Source of the DNA: Mycolicibacterium sarraceniae
GTDB lineage: Bacteria; Actinomycetota; Actinomycetes; Mycobacteriales; Mycobacteriaceae
NCBI RefSeq assembly: GCF_010731875.1
Contig: NZ_AP022595.1
Span: forward strand, 2,356,001-2,420,000
Length of the DNA stretch: 64,000 nt
Direction: 5' to 3'
Shown here: positions 1 through 8,844 of the stretch, piece after piece
Numbering within the stretch: the first letter of the stretch is position 1
Layout of the letters: the number at the start of each line of letters is the position of its first letter
Notes under the pieces: model-generated
The model's input: the letters and a program-made list of their open reading frames with translations, nothing else
What the model was told of the DNA's origin: nothing
Database searches by the model: none
Position numbers and translations under genes: made by a program

Positions 1-614
1 GTCGCGCCTCCGCGGCAGTTGCGGCCGCCGCTTTCGTGGCCCTCGCTGCTGCTGGATGCGGTGGTTCCGATCAATCATCGGCTGGTACAACGGAATCCGT
101 TATCTCGCCGTCATCGGCGGCGACGAGTGCGCCGAGTGCCCAGGCCAGCGCGCCCAGCACCACGGCGGCCGCAGGCGACTACAGCGCGCTGCTGATCAAG
201 CCCGGCGATATCGGACCTGACGTCACCGCGGACGGCCCGCCGAATGCCAATCCCGGTGACCTACCTGGTACCGGTCAGGCGTTCCGGACGGCGGACGGCC
301 GCGCCGTCGTCATCTCGATCGCGGTGTTTCCCGACGCGGCCGCGGCCGCCGCGTTGATCCAGCCGATGAAGGACGAGCTCACCGCCAAGATCGACGGCCC
401 ACAGAAGCCGGTCGATATCGGGTCGACCGGGTTCCTGGCCGAAGGCCCGGCGAAGAAGAAGTCCATGGACATGTCCGAGGTGGTCTTCACCCAGGGCCGT
501 GCCCTGGTCGACCTGGAGATCGACAGCCCAACGGGCAACCCGGCTTCGTCGGAGATGTTGCTCGATGTGGCGCGCAAACAGGCTGCCGCCGTCGCGTCGG
601 GGTTGCCCGGCTAG
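1..614 (+). CDS. putative secreted lipoprotein, 5' end outside window
   Basis: The reading frame is already open at the left edge, so the start codon lies upstream; a GTG at 36 is internal to the signal peptide. The first visible residues form a hydrophobic Ala/Val/Leu stretch ending in the lipobox LAAAGC, so the protein is probably exported and acylated on that cysteine. A Ser/Thr/Ala/Pro-rich linker follows, then a globular part of about 140 residues with no motif I can assign. Several mycobacterial surface lipoproteins have this layout. The stop codon overlaps the 3' end of the convergent desaturase gene by four bases. Function is unknown; export and lipidation are inferred from the signal. 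Confidence 0.7.
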   Translation, partial: RASAAVAAAAFVALAAAGCGGSDQSSAGTTESVISPSSAATSAPSAQASAPSTTAAAGDYSALLIKPGDIGPDVTADGPPNANPGDLPGTGQAFRTADGRAVVISIAVFPDAAAAAALIQPMKDELTAKIDGPQKPVDIGSTGFLAEGPAKKKSMDMSEVVFTQGRALVDLEIDSPTGNPASSEMLLDVARKQAAAVASGLPG

Positions 615-1564
615 ATCCGGGCGTCGACCTTGGTTGCCGAGCGATCCGGCAGCGCCAACTTCCAGATGGTTCGCTGGGTCTGCAGAAACTGCCGAAGCAG
701 TGGTCCGGTGATGTACGGCAGGCGGTGGGCGTCGCACAGCGCCCGCACTCGGGGCGCGATGGCCGCATAGCGGTTGCTCGGAAGATCAGGGAACAGGTGG
801 TGCTCGATCTGGTAGCACAGGTTCCCGCTCATAAACGCGAGCACCCGCCCGGCCGTGAAGTTGGCGCTCCCCAGCATTTGGCGCAGATACCACTCGCCCT
901 TGCTTTCCTGCTCCACCGCTTCGCGCGTGAAAGTCGAAACGCCGTCGGGAAAATGCCCGCAGAAAATCACCGTGTAGGCCCAGAGGTTCCGCAAGATGTT
1001 AGCCGCGACATTCGCCGTCAGCGCCCGCCGCCAGCGAGGTCCGTTGAGCGCCGGTATCAGCAGGTAATCCTTGATCACCTGACGCTTGATTTTGGCCTTG
1101 AATGCTTTTGTTGACGCGGCGCGTTCCTCGGCGTTCGCCGCGCGTTCATGCTCGGAATGTAGACCGTGCAGGGCGATGCCCCACTCGAAGATGACGGCCA
1201 GCAGTGCGTTGCGCAACGGCTGCATCAGGTTGCGCGGTCGCCATGGGACGTCGCGGGTCACCCGCATGATGCCGAAGCCCAGGTCGTCGTCGAGGTCGAC
1301 GACGTTGGCGTACACATGGTGGCGATAGTTGTGCGAGTACCGCCATTGCGACATGACTCCCGCCATGTCCCACTCCCAGGTGGTCGAGTGGATTTCCGGG
1401 TCGTTCATCCAATCCCATTGCCCGTGAACAACATTGTGGCTGATTTCCATGTTCTCGATGCTCTTGGCGACCGCCAGCGACACCATGCCCACCGCCCATC
1501 CACTCCGTGATCGGCTGCCGAAGATCAGCAGACGCGCGCCGGCATCCAGTGCGCGTTGGAACAT
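611..1564 (-). CDS. DesA3-like membrane fatty acyl-CoA desaturase
   Basis: Membrane di-iron desaturase of the kind that puts a cis double bond into stearoyl-CoA in mycobacteria. The three histidine clusters are visible: HNVVH near residue 43, HNYRHH near 78, and QIEHH near 257. The first ATG is at 1564, but in-frame homology continues upstream: the translation up to 1703-1705 contains HLSPQEIDALG and RDAAYIRRTI, which matches the N-terminus of the family. At the position where the family starts (Met-Ala-Ile-Thr-Asp) this sequence has ATC instead of ATG. The C-terminal tail is also shorter than in M. tuberculosis DesA3 (about 427 residues). The native start is therefore either lost or the sequence has a base error. 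Confidence 0.8.
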   Translation of the reverse strand: MFQRALDAGARLLIFGSRSRSGWAVGMVSLAVAKSIENMEISHNVVHGQWDWMNDPEIHSTTWEWDMAGVMSQWRYSHNYRHHVYANVVDLDDDLGFGIMRVTRDVPWRPRNLMQPLRNALLAVIFEWGIALHGLHSEHERAANAEERAASTKAFKAKIKRQVIKDYLLIPALNGPRWRRALTANVAANILRNLWAYTVIFCGHFPDGVSTFTREAVEQESKGEWYLRQMLGSANFTAGRVLAFMSGNLCYQIEHHLFPDLPSNRYAAIAPRVRALCDAHRLPYITGPLLRQFLQTQRTIWKLALPDRSATKVDARI

Positions 1565-1783
1565 GATCGTTCGGCGGATGTAGGCGGCGTCGCGCGCACC
1601 GCGGGAATCCTCGACCTCGGTGCGGATTGCATCGAGAGCGGTCCCGAGCGCGTCGATTTCCTGCGGGCTCAGGTGGGCGTAGTCGGCGACATCTGTAATA
1701 GCGATGAGCGTGAGTCCTCGAAGAAGCGGCCGTTGTGTGGTTGTACGGCAACGGCATTGGAGGAAGTGCCCGACTGTGAGCGG

Positions 1784-2308
1784 ATGCTCTCGGAGCCGCG
1801 AAAGCGGGGCGCCGATTCGGGCCGGCTGCAGGTGTCAGCCACCCAAGCTTACCCGCCCAGCGGCAGTGGTGCCACGCCGCCGGGGTTGGTTGGACGGGCC
1901 ATGCTCGAGCATCGGATCCGGGGGGTATTCGCCATGCCGGTCCTGGCCGCCGGCGAGTACGTCGGTGCTCTGGATTTGTTCCGAGTTGAGCCCGGTCCAC
2001 TGGCAGGTGAGCAACTCACGGGTGCGGCAGCCGCGGCGGAGCTGGCCGGTATCCCGGTGTTGGATCTGCTTGCCGTGGATTTGAAAGCTGCCGTCGACGA
2101 TCCCACCAGCGATGCCTGGGCGGAATTGTGCACGTTGAGCCGTGCCGAGGTCAGCCAGGCCACCGGAATGCTGGTGGCGCAACTCGACGTAGATCCGACC
2201 GAGGCGCTGGTGCGGCTACGCGCGCACGCCTACGCCACCGGACGAAGCGCAACCGAAGTCGCCCAGGACATCATTGATCGGCGGCTGAGACTGGAGATGG
2301 ACCGATGA
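1784..2308 (+). CDS. GAF-ANTAR regulator, N-terminally shortened
   Basis: The C-terminal half reads as a typical mycobacterial GAF-ANTAR protein: the end of a GAF domain (VFAMPVLAAGEYVGALDLFR) and then an ANTAR RNA-binding domain (QATGMLVAQLDVDPTEALVR, YATGRSATEVAQDI). ANTAR proteins bind paired-hexaloop RNA hairpins and act as antiterminators. Most of the GAF domain before about position 1860 is not recognisable, and further upstream the frame runs antiparallel through the 5' end of the desaturase gene. The gene therefore looks like the product of a deletion that removed its 5' part. The start at 1784 is only the first plausible ATG. Its stop overlaps the start of the next gene (ATGA), suggesting a former two-gene operon. 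Confidence 0.55.
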   Translation: MLSEPRKRGADSGRLQVSATQAYPPSGSGATPPGLVGRAMLEHRIRGVFAMPVLAAGEYVGALDLFRVEPGPLAGEQLTGAAAAAELAGIPVLDLLAVDLKAAVDDPTSDAWAELCTLSRAEVSQATGMLVAQLDVDPTEALVRLRAHAYATGRSATEVAQDIIDRRLRLEMDR

Positions 2309-2487
2309 CGAACGACAGCGACCACACTCGCGAAACTCGCGTGCTGAGCGCGGTGGTGTCGCTGGTCGACAGCCTGCTCGACGATTTCGACGTCGTCGAC
2401 CTGCTCACGGAACTGACCGAACGCTGCCCGGCCGGAGTTGATCAGGTCGCTCAAGGAACTGGCCCGCTACCCGCGGTGAGTTACTGA
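2305..2487 (+). pseudogene. N-terminal fragment of a second GAF-ANTAR gene
   Basis: Starts at ATG 2305 inside the ATGA overlap with the previous gene. The first about 42 residues (RVLSAVVSLVDSLLDDFDVV, then LLTELTERC) match the opening helix of mycobacterial GAF-ANTAR proteins. The similarity then ends, and the frame runs into unrelated residues and a stop at 2485-2487, where the convergent gene ends. Only about a fifth of a normal protein remains, so I call it a remnant. Confidence 0.6.
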
Positions 2488-3077
2488 CGGGCTCTGGCCC
2501 GCCGGACCGCCTCGTCGACGAGTTGTTCGGCCACCTCGGCCAGTTTGGTGTGTTCGCGCTGGCTGATTCGGGTGAGACGGTCGAACGCCTCTTGCGGGGT
2601 GCCGCCGGTGCGGCTGCGGATGATGCCGATCGCCTGATCGATGACGGCTCGGCTGTGCAGGGCCTGTTGCAATTGGGTCGTGCGTTGCCGGGTGGTGGCC
2701 AAGAGCTGTGAATTGTACACCGATACCGCTGCGGGCCCGGCTAATTGGCTTCCCAGCGCGACGGCGTGCTCGGTGAACGCGTCCCGCTCGTGGGCATAGC
2801 AGTTGATCGCGCCGATGACCCTGTCGTCGATGATCGGCGGCCGGGCGAGTACGGACCGCACACCCATGCGCGCCACCGAACCGCCGAAATGCGGCCAGCG
2901 ACTGTCACTGCCTAGCGAGCCGCTGACCGCCGGTCGCCCAGAACGCATGCAAGTGATGCACGGTCCTTCGCCGAGTTTCTCGTATTGCAGCGTGTCGATG
3001 ACCTGAACGAAGTCTTCCGTTACCGACCACGCCTGGATACGCACGCCATCGGAGCCGGCCTCGTTCGGATGGATCAA
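2481..3077 (-). CDS. GAF-ANTAR regulator with uncertain or missing N-terminus
   Basis: Contains most of a GAF domain (residues 1-125; GEGPCITCMRSGRPAVSGSL and VIGAINCYAHERDAF) and a C-terminal ANTAR domain (RAVIDQAIGIIRSRTGGTPQ, about residues 135-195). It is a close paralogue of the complete gene at 4274-5041. The TTG at 3077 is not the natural start: the same frame continues upstream with VQAIPHADGAGVTLIHP, which is normal GAF sequence, back to about 3160 without an ATG, GTG or TTG. The complete paralogue has about 45 more N-terminal residues. Either an unusual start is used or the 5' end was lost when the neighbouring DUF5709 gene came to lie next to it. Confidence 0.7.
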   Translation of the reverse strand: MIHPNEAGSDGVRIQAWSVTEDFVQVIDTLQYEKLGEGPCITCMRSGRPAVSGSLGSDSRWPHFGGSVARMGVRSVLARPPIIDDRVIGAINCYAHERDAFTEHAVALGSQLAGPAAVSVYNSQLLATTRQRTTQLQQALHSRAVIDQAIGIIRSRTGGTPQEAFDRLTRISQREHTKLAEVAEQLVDEAVRRARARQ

Positions 3078-3166
3078 TGTGACACCGGCACCGTCGGCGT
3101 GAGGGATGGCTTGGACGGCGACAAGCCGGTGATCAGCGGTGCCGCGCGCTAAGTCCGCGAAAAGGC

Positions 3167-3613
3167 TCAGTCCTCGTCGCCGATGACGTGCATGGCGGCC
3201 TCTTCCGCCGAGGCCGCGCCACCGTCGATCCCGACATCGGAGGCGAACAGCTCGGAGTCATCGTCCTCGCCGAACCCCTCATTGGTGGCGACCAGCCGGC
3301 CCGACCGCGCGCGGCCGACCTCGTCGTCCTCGGGGAACTCCTCGTCGTCGCCGGCGTCGTCCCCGTTCAGCTCGTCGAGCACGTTGTTCAGCCGGGACAC
3401 CGGATCGGGCTCCTCCTCGGCCAGCAGCTCGTCGAGGGTCTCCGGGCCGGGATGGTCCAGGTTCGTGCGGGCATACGGTCGTTCTGGTGGTGAGATGCCC
3501 TCATCGAGGATGTCGTCGACGCCACGGTCGACCAGGGTGTCCTCGGGTTGGAGCTGGTCATCGTCTTCGACGCTGTACTCGCCGCTGTCAGTGCTGTCGT
3601 CCCAGGTGCTCAC
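3167..3613 (-). CDS. DUF5709 family acidic protein
   Basis: Small very acidic protein of about 148 residues beginning with GTG (VSTWDDSTDSGEYSVEDDDQ). It carries the DUF5709 hallmarks: QLQPEDTLVDRGVDDILDEG near the N-terminus, GRARSGRLVA in the middle and DVGIDGGAASAEEAAMHV at the end. The family is common in actinobacteria and has no known function. I use the start at 3613 rather than the longer frame to 3766 because the family begins just before the YSVEDD segment and the upstream part is hydrophobic and unrelated. Confidence 0.8.
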   Translation of the reverse strand: MSTWDDSTDSGEYSVEDDDQLQPEDTLVDRGVDDILDEGISPPERPYARTNLDHPGPETLDELLAEEEPDPVSRLNNVLDELNGDDAGDDEEFPEDDEVGRARSGRLVATNEGFGEDDDSELFASDVGIDGGAASAEEAAMHVIGDED

Positions 3614-4029
3614 CGCTCCAGAATGCCACGGTGAGCGCTCGCCCGGCAGAGTCTCGCTCAGCAACGGGATGCTGACCAGTCTCACAGCCGTGAAGCTGGC
3701 CATCATCGCCGTGATCGCCCAGCTGCCTGGGGAGGACAGCAGCATCGGGGACAGCACCGGCGGCACCGCGCCGCCGAGGATGCCGACCAGGAGGATCAGG
3801 TCCTCGTCGTAATGCAGATGTGTGGCAGCGTAATTGGGTGATTAGGTGCCGGTCATCGTGTACGGGACGTAGCTGATGGCGCCGAGGCGAACCGACAACA
3901 CCGCGAGCAGGTCGGGAACTTCTGCTGGCGTCATACGACGCTGCTGTCTGCGGCCGTGAACCCGGCCAGTAACGCGCGAATGAAAAGTGTTGTGCGCCTA
4001 TTTAAATCGAAGCTAGCGAAAGGTGTGGC
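3614..4029. other. intergenic stretch with a hydrophobic reading frame but no confident gene
   Basis: On the minus strand, positions about 3640-3830 translate to a hydrophobic segment (DLILLVGILGG, LLSSPGSWAITAMMA) in the same frame as the DUF5709 gene and without a stop between them. This could be the remains of a small membrane protein fused by mutation to the DUF5709 frame. No good start codon or ribosome binding site is visible, and nothing else stands out up to 4029. Confidence 0.3.
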
Positions 4030-4161
4030 TCAGCGATGCTTGGTATTCAGCAGGTTATCGCTCGCATTGCCATCGGATTTGGCACGCTTGTCGGCCCGCT
4101 TCTCCTTCAGGGACTTGCCGGCCTTCTTCGTCATTGATTGACGAGGGGATTTGTCTGCCAC
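4030..4161 (-). CDS. small basic conserved mycobacterial protein
   Basis: A 43-residue Lys/Arg-rich protein starting at GTG 4161 (VADKSPRQSMTKKAGKSLKE, continuing KRADKRAKS). The DKSPRQSM...KSLKEKRADKRAK pattern recurs in a family of short basic proteins in many mycobacteria, often annotated only as hypothetical. It is probably cytoplasmic; the charge suggests nucleic-acid or ribosome contact, but that is inference. The segment upstream of 4161 in the same frame is Arg-rich and without family similarity, so I chose the GTG. Confidence 0.65.
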   Translation of the reverse strand: MADKSPRQSMTKKAGKSLKEKRADKRAKSDGNASDNLLNTKHR

Positions 4162-4273
4162 GTGAGGCCCTTCATAGGGGGCCTGTCGATGGTCCCGGTA
4201 ACCGCGACTGTACGCGCGATTCCCGCTGGAAGTCGGCACTGGCCAAAAGGGACGCCGAAGTAGAGTTGCCAGG

Positions 4274-5041
4274 ATGGCGGGTTTCGATCAGGTCGGTGCT
4301 GACGACGCGAATCTTCGCGCCGCGCTGGGCGATTTGGCGGGCCTGGTCGCCGGTAGTCGGTCGCTATCCGAATCACTCGCGGAAGTCGCAGGATTCGCTG
4401 CACGGGTGATACCGGGCGCAGACGGAGTCGGGGTGGCGTTGTTTCGGGTCGCCACGGAAGACTCGGTGGAAGCCTTGGCTGCCAGCGCCGGGGTCTTCGA
4501 GGACATCGAGCAGATCCAGTACGTCGCGCTTCGCGAGGGACCGGCCTTGAGTGCGGTGCGCGACCGTCGCCCAGTGCTGTCGGACTCGTTGGGCGGCGAA
4601 CAACGGTGGCCACGATTCGGTCCACGGGTCGGACGGCTCGGTGTGCACAGCGTGCTCGCGCTGCCACTGGTGGTGGCCGAGCGGGTTGTCGGCGCCATCA
4701 GCGTGTACGCCTCCGACAAGGACGCTTTCGACGGTCACGCGGTAGAGCTCAGCGAATTGTTCGCCAGGCCGGCCGCTGTCGCCATCCACAACGCGCAGGT
4801 CCTGGCCCACGCGCAGGTGCTGACCGCACGGTTACAGGCTGCGCTTTCCACCCGGCCGGTGATCGATCAAGCGATCGGTCTCGTGCGCGGACGGACCGGG
4901 CGCAGCGCCGAGGAGGCGCTGAGTCATCTGCGGGCGATCAGCCAAGCCGAGCAACGCAAGCTCGTGGATGTTGCTCAGACCTTGGTCGATGAAGCGGTGC
5001 GCCGTGCCCTCGCCCGCACACCCCCAGGTCCCGGGGTGTAA
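4274..5041 (+). CDS. complete GAF-ANTAR regulator
   Basis: A 255-residue protein with an N-terminal helical lead, a GAF domain (about 30-165; VIPGADGVGVALF, LREGPALSAVRDRRPVLSDS) and an ANTAR domain (about 180-245; RPVIDQAIGLVRGRTGRSAE, LSHLRAISQAEQRK). It is the only one of the four neighbouring GAF-ANTAR loci that reads as intact from end to end and so serves as the template for judging the damage in the others. It probably senses a ligand or redox state through GAF and controls transcription by binding RNA. The ligand and targets cannot be read from the sequence. Confidence 0.85.
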   Translation: MAGFDQVGADDANLRAALGDLAGLVAGSRSLSESLAEVAGFAARVIPGADGVGVALFRVATEDSVEALAASAGVFEDIEQIQYVALREGPALSAVRDRRPVLSDSLGGEQRWPRFGPRVGRLGVHSVLALPLVVAERVVGAISVYASDKDAFDGHAVELSELFARPAAVAIHNAQVLAHAQVLTARLQAALSTRPVIDQAIGLVRGRTGRSAEEALSHLRAISQAEQRKLVDVAQTLVDEAVRRALARTPPGPGV

Positions 5042-5156
5042 CGTGGGCGTTGTTGGAAACCCAGCCAGTCCGGAATAAGTCAGCCGTCCGCCGCTGAACT
5101 TGCCGAGCATTCGCTCATGCCGGACACGTCGGTGACAACCGCCAGGCGGGATCACC

Positions 5157-6338
5157 TTGAACTATCTGTCCGTCCTTCCATCCTTGACTCCTGCTGTACT
5201 TCCGTACCAGGGCCTGTCCCGCGTTCCGCGGATCGGAATCCTCAGTACGTATTCGCCGACGCGGTGTGGATTGGCGACTTTCAGCGCCGCCCTGTCAGAA
5301 GGGCTGCGTGCCAACGCTGCTCGGGTTGACGTAGTTCGGATCGCTGATGGGTCGCCCAGCGACGACGACGGGGTCGTCGCAGAGTTGACCAACGGTGTGC
5401 CGGCCTCGGTGACCGCTGCGCTGGATCACCTGAATCGCTGCGACGTTGTCATCGTGCAGCACGAGTACGGCATCTATGGCGGCGCCGACGGAGACGAGAT
5501 CGTGGAGATCGTCCGCGGATTACGGGCACCGTCGATCGTTGTCGCCCATACAGTTCTGAAAGTGCCTACACCACAACAGCGTTGGGTGACGGAAACGATC
5601 GCGGCAGAGGTCGATCAGATCGTTGTGATGACGGCTGCCGCGCGTAACCGGCTCTGCGACGGCTATGACGTCGACCGTCGCAAGGTCACCACGATCCAGC
5701 ACGGGGCCACCCTGTCAACCAATGTCCAGGTTAAGCGCTCAGGAAGGCCCACGCTGCTGACCTGGGGTCTGTTGGGACCAGGCAAGGGTATTGAGCGGGT
5801 CATTGACGTTATGGGCTCCCTTAGCCAGCTTCCGGGGCGCCCGCGCTACTTGGTCGCCGGCCGCACGCATCCGAAGGTTCTGGCCAGTGACGGTGACGCT
5901 TATCTCGACTCCCTTCGGGAACGAGCGAATTCCTGCGGCGTCGCAGACTCGGTGAGCTTCGATCCCACCTACCGTGACGCCACGGCGCTGGCTGCAATGG
6001 TGCAGTCCGCTGCAGCTGTGGTCTTGCCGTACGACTCCACCGACCAAGTGACTTCGGGTGTCCTGGTCGACGCGATCGCCAATGGGCGTCCAACGGTGGC
6101 GACGGCGTTCCCGCACGCCGTCGAGCTACTCGGCGACGGTACCGGGATCGTTGTGGCGCATGACGATACAGAGGGCCTCAGGTCCGCCCTGCATGCAATC
6201 CTGACGCAGCCACGGCTGGCCGGAAGCATGGCGGCAAGGGCGCGCCTCTTGGCGCCCACGATGGCGTGGCCGGTGGTGGCCAAGGAGTATCTGCTTCTGG
6301 CACAACGACTTCGCGCCAATAGGTCGGCCCTGGTATGA
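5157..6338 (+). CDS. GT4-type glycosyltransferase (first gene of glycan operon)
   Basis: A 393-residue protein with the two-domain GT-B layout: N-terminal Rossmann half (RIGILSTYSPTRCGLATFSA; VVIVQHEYGIYGG) and C-terminal nucleotide-sugar half (LLTWGLLGPGKGIERVI; SGVLVDAIANGRPTVATAF). It is related to retaining family 4 transferases, with mannosyl or glucosyl donors typical. Start TTG 5157 is the earliest possible start; a later start near RIGILSTY is also possible. Its stop overlaps the next start (ATGA at 6335-6338), so the two are translationally coupled. The sugar donor and acceptor are unknown. Confidence 0.8.
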   Translation: MNYLSVLPSLTPAVLPYQGLSRVPRIGILSTYSPTRCGLATFSAALSEGLRANAARVDVVRIADGSPSDDDGVVAELTNGVPASVTAALDHLNRCDVVIVQHEYGIYGGADGDEIVEIVRGLRAPSIVVAHTVLKVPTPQQRWVTETIAAEVDQIVVMTAAARNRLCDGYDVDRRKVTTIQHGATLSTNVQVKRSGRPTLLTWGLLGPGKGIERVIDVMGSLSQLPGRPRYLVAGRTHPKVLASDGDAYLDSLRERANSCGVADSVSFDPTYRDATALAAMVQSAAAVVLPYDSTDQVTSGVLVDAIANGRPTVATAFPHAVELLGDGTGIVVAHDDTEGLRSALHAILTQPRLAGSMAARARLLAPTMAWPVVAKEYLLLAQRLRANRSALV

Positions 6339-7357
6339 GCGGCGAACTACCGATTCCGGTCTTCGGCCACCTGGTGCGGATGACGGATCACCGTGCGACC
6401 TTCGAGCACGCAGCGCTGGATGAGCCACGGACCGAGCACGGCTACTGCACCGACGACATGGCTCGCGTCCTGGTCGTCACCAGTCGCCAGCCGGAGTCGT
6501 CCGGTGACATCAACCGCCTGGCCGGTATTGCCCTGCGGTTCCTGGGTGACGCACAGGCTCTCACCGGCGCCTGCCGAAACCGGATGAATGCCGCGGGCAA
6601 GTGGACGGATGAGCCGAGCCTGGACGACTGTTGGGGCAGATGCCTCTGGGGACTCGGGACCGCGGTAGCTCACAGCGATGTTGTCTGGGTGCGGAAATCA
6701 GCGCTCGTGCAGTTCGAACGCGCCGCGCAGGTGCGGTCGCCATCGCCGCGCGCGATGGCCTATGCCGCACTGGGTGCCGCCGAAGTCCTAACGGCGCACC
6801 CGGATCATCGCGCCGCCCGCAAAATGATCACTGACTACGCGGTCTCGGTACCCCAGCCCAACGGCGACCCTTCCTGGCCGTGGCCTGAACCGCGACTGAC
6901 ATACGCCAATGCGGTGCTCCCGGAGGCGATCATCGCCGCGGGGGTCGCATTGGAGGCGCCGAGTCTGTGGCAACGGGGGGTGGACCTGCTGGGCTGGCTG
7001 CTGGACTTGGAAACCTCCGACGATCACTTGTCGCCGACTCCCGCCGGAGGACGGGGTCCCGGTGACACCGGTCCAGCGTTCGACCAGCAGCCGATTGAAG
7101 TGTCATGCCTGGCCGACGCATGCGCCCGGGCTGCCGTCGTCGACCCCGCTGCGCGATGGAACGACGGAGTGCGCGCCGCCGCGTCCTGGTTCACCGGAGC
7201 CAACGACACTGGCCAGGTCATGTGGGATCCCGAGACCGGTGGTGGCTTCGACGGGTTGCAGGCCGACGGTGTCAACCGCAATCAGGGCACGGAATCGACG
7301 CTGGCCGTCATCTCGACGTTGCAGCACGCACAGCGAATATCGTTGCTACAAAGATGA
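6335..7357 (+). CDS. alpha/alpha-toroid protein linked to glycan enzymes
   Basis: A 340-residue soluble protein without a signal peptide. Repeated helical segments and the motifs EHGYCTDDMARVL, DDCWGRCLWGLGTA and FDQQPIEVSCLADA fit the six-hairpin glycosidase-like (alpha/alpha toroid) superfamily. It is usually annotated as glycosyltransferase or hypothetical because it is always found beside a GT4 gene. It overlaps both neighbours by four bases (6335-6338 and 7354-7357), so the three proteins are probably made together and may act on the same oligosaccharide. Catalytic activity is not shown by sequence alone. Confidence 0.7.
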   Translation: MSGELPIPVFGHLVRMTDHRATFEHAALDEPRTEHGYCTDDMARVLVVTSRQPESSGDINRLAGIALRFLGDAQALTGACRNRMNAAGKWTDEPSLDDCWGRCLWGLGTAVAHSDVVWVRKSALVQFERAAQVRSPSPRAMAYAALGAAEVLTAHPDHRAARKMITDYAVSVPQPNGDPSWPWPEPRLTYANAVLPEAIIAAGVALEAPSLWQRGVDLLGWLLDLETSDDHLSPTPAGGRGPGDTGPAFDQQPIEVSCLADACARAAVVDPAARWNDGVRAAASWFTGANDTGQVMWDPETGGGFDGLQADGVNRNQGTESTLAVISTLQHAQRISLLQR

Positions 7358-8832
7358 TGTCGATCACGGATGGCCTCGCTGAGCGGGTTTCTGTGAGGTT
7401 GACAGCCGATCCGTCACGGGTCATCACCCGGCTCTTTGTGCCGGGCCAGGAAGGCTTCGAGCACCAGGATTCGCGGGCCGGAGCGGTGCTGGCGCGCGTC
7501 CTCGCGTTGAGCGAAGATGAGGTACTGCGCTCGTTGGACGATGTCGTCGCCCGATTCGACAGCCGACACCGCAACCTCGGCGACACGTTTCGCCGGCACG
7601 CGCGCGAGCTCGCCGATCGGCTGCGCCCCGGGGCACGTGTGTCCGATGCCCGGATGGTGTTACTGGGTGCCGCGTTCACAGGTGAATACGCGATCGAGGG
7701 GGCCGCGCTGTGCAACCCCAGCATCGTGGCGCACTGCGATCAAACCGACACCGCTGCGGGCAGTTTGCGATTCGTGATGAGTGTCCGAGGCATCGGTGAA
7801 GGCCACCGGTCGTCGATCGGTTTTCGAACCGGTGTGATCGACGATTCTGGGCATCCCAAGGTCGATCCCCCGTCCGCGCTCGCCACCGTCGGATTGGCGG
7901 CGCCGACTCTCTTGGATGCTGCCACCTTCCGCCACGAGCTCGGCCGGCTCGATAATGTGGGGGAGGCGGCCAGCTACGTCTTTGACGCGCTCGGTGAGTG
8001 GTTCAGCCGAGCCGACCTGGAGCGTCGACTGACCGACCTCGAGGCGAACCTGAGTACTCGCGGACGTGCGCTGGCGACGATGTCAGAGATTCGGGCCATC
8101 GCCGACAGGAGCTACGGGGTTGAGTTCGCGCCCCCGATACCGATTTCCGAACGGGTGTTGTGGCCCGCGACGGAGGCCGAGTCGGTGGGGATGGAAGACG
8201 CTCGCTTTGTGCGCTTCGTCGACGACGACGGCTCGGCAACGTTCTACGCCACCTATACCGCCTACAACGGGTCACGGATCAGCCAGCAGCTGCTGAAGAC
8301 GGTCGACTTCCGCTCGTTCACGTCGGTTCCGATGGTCGGGCAGGCGGCGGCGAACAAGGGAGTGGCGCTCTTCCCGCGCCGGATCAACGGCCGATACGCC
8401 GCCCTGTCGAGGGCGGACCGCGAATCGAATTCGATCGCGTTTTCGGATCGCCCCTACGTCTGGGAAGAAGCCCAACCGCTGCAGCGCCCGGTTTCCCCGT
8501 GGGAAGTCCTGCAACTGGGCAACTGTGGTTCCCCGATCGAAACCGATGCCGGATGGCTGGTCCTCACCCACGGCGTCGGTCCGATGCGTACCTACCGGAT
8601 TGGTGCCATCCTGCTCGATCTCGACGACCCGACCAAGGTGGTGGGCCGACTGTGCGAGCCACTGCTCAGTCCTGCCCCCGACGAGCGGAACGGCTACGTG
8701 CCCAACGTCGTCTACTCCTGCGGCGCTCTCGTTCATGCTGACACCTTGGTGCTGCCCTACGGAATCGGCGACGCCGCGATCGGTTTCGCCACCGTTCCGC
8801 TGCGCGAGCTGCTGTTGGCACTGCGTGAGTGA
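7354..8832 (+). CDS. GH130-like glycosidase/phosphorylase
   Basis: A 492-residue protein starting at ATG 7354 in an ATGA overlap. The first about 170 residues are a helical extension (FDSRHRNLGDTFRRHARELA, then RVVLLGAAFTGEYAIEGAAL-like segment with AALCNPSIV). The rest matches the five-bladed propeller of GH130: GMEDARFVRFVDDDG near residue 280, NKGVALFPRRINGRYAALSR, SPWEVLQLGNCGSPIETDAG and ERNGYVPNVVYSCGAL. GH130 enzymes cleave or phosphorolyse beta-mannosides. Together with the GT4 and toroid genes this suggests turnover or intracellular handling of a mannose-containing oligosaccharide; substrate identity is inference. Confidence 0.8.
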   Translation: MMSITDGLAERVSVRLTADPSRVITRLFVPGQEGFEHQDSRAGAVLARVLALSEDEVLRSLDDVVARFDSRHRNLGDTFRRHARELADRLRPGARVSDARMVLLGAAFTGEYAIEGAALCNPSIVAHCDQTDTAAGSLRFVMSVRGIGEGHRSSIGFRTGVIDDSGHPKVDPPSALATVGLAAPTLLDAATFRHELGRLDNVGEAASYVFDALGEWFSRADLERRLTDLEANLSTRGRALATMSEIRAIADRSYGVEFAPPIPISERVLWPATEAESVGMEDARFVRFVDDDGSATFYATYTAYNGSRISQQLLKTVDFRSFTSVPMVGQAAANKGVALFPRRINGRYAALSRADRESNSIAFSDRPYVWEEAQPLQRPVSPWEVLQLGNCGSPIETDAGWLVLTHGVGPMRTYRIGAILLDLDDPTKVVGRLCEPLLSPAPDERNGYVPNVVYSCGALVHADTLVLPYGIGDAAIGFATVPLRELLLALRE

Positions 8833-8844
8833 GGGTCCTGCATC

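Noticed and set aside
1146..2000. A 284-codon minus frame across the desaturase and GAF-ANTAR genes
   Set aside because: Arg/Pro-rich frame without family motifs; the desaturase frame explains the strand much better.
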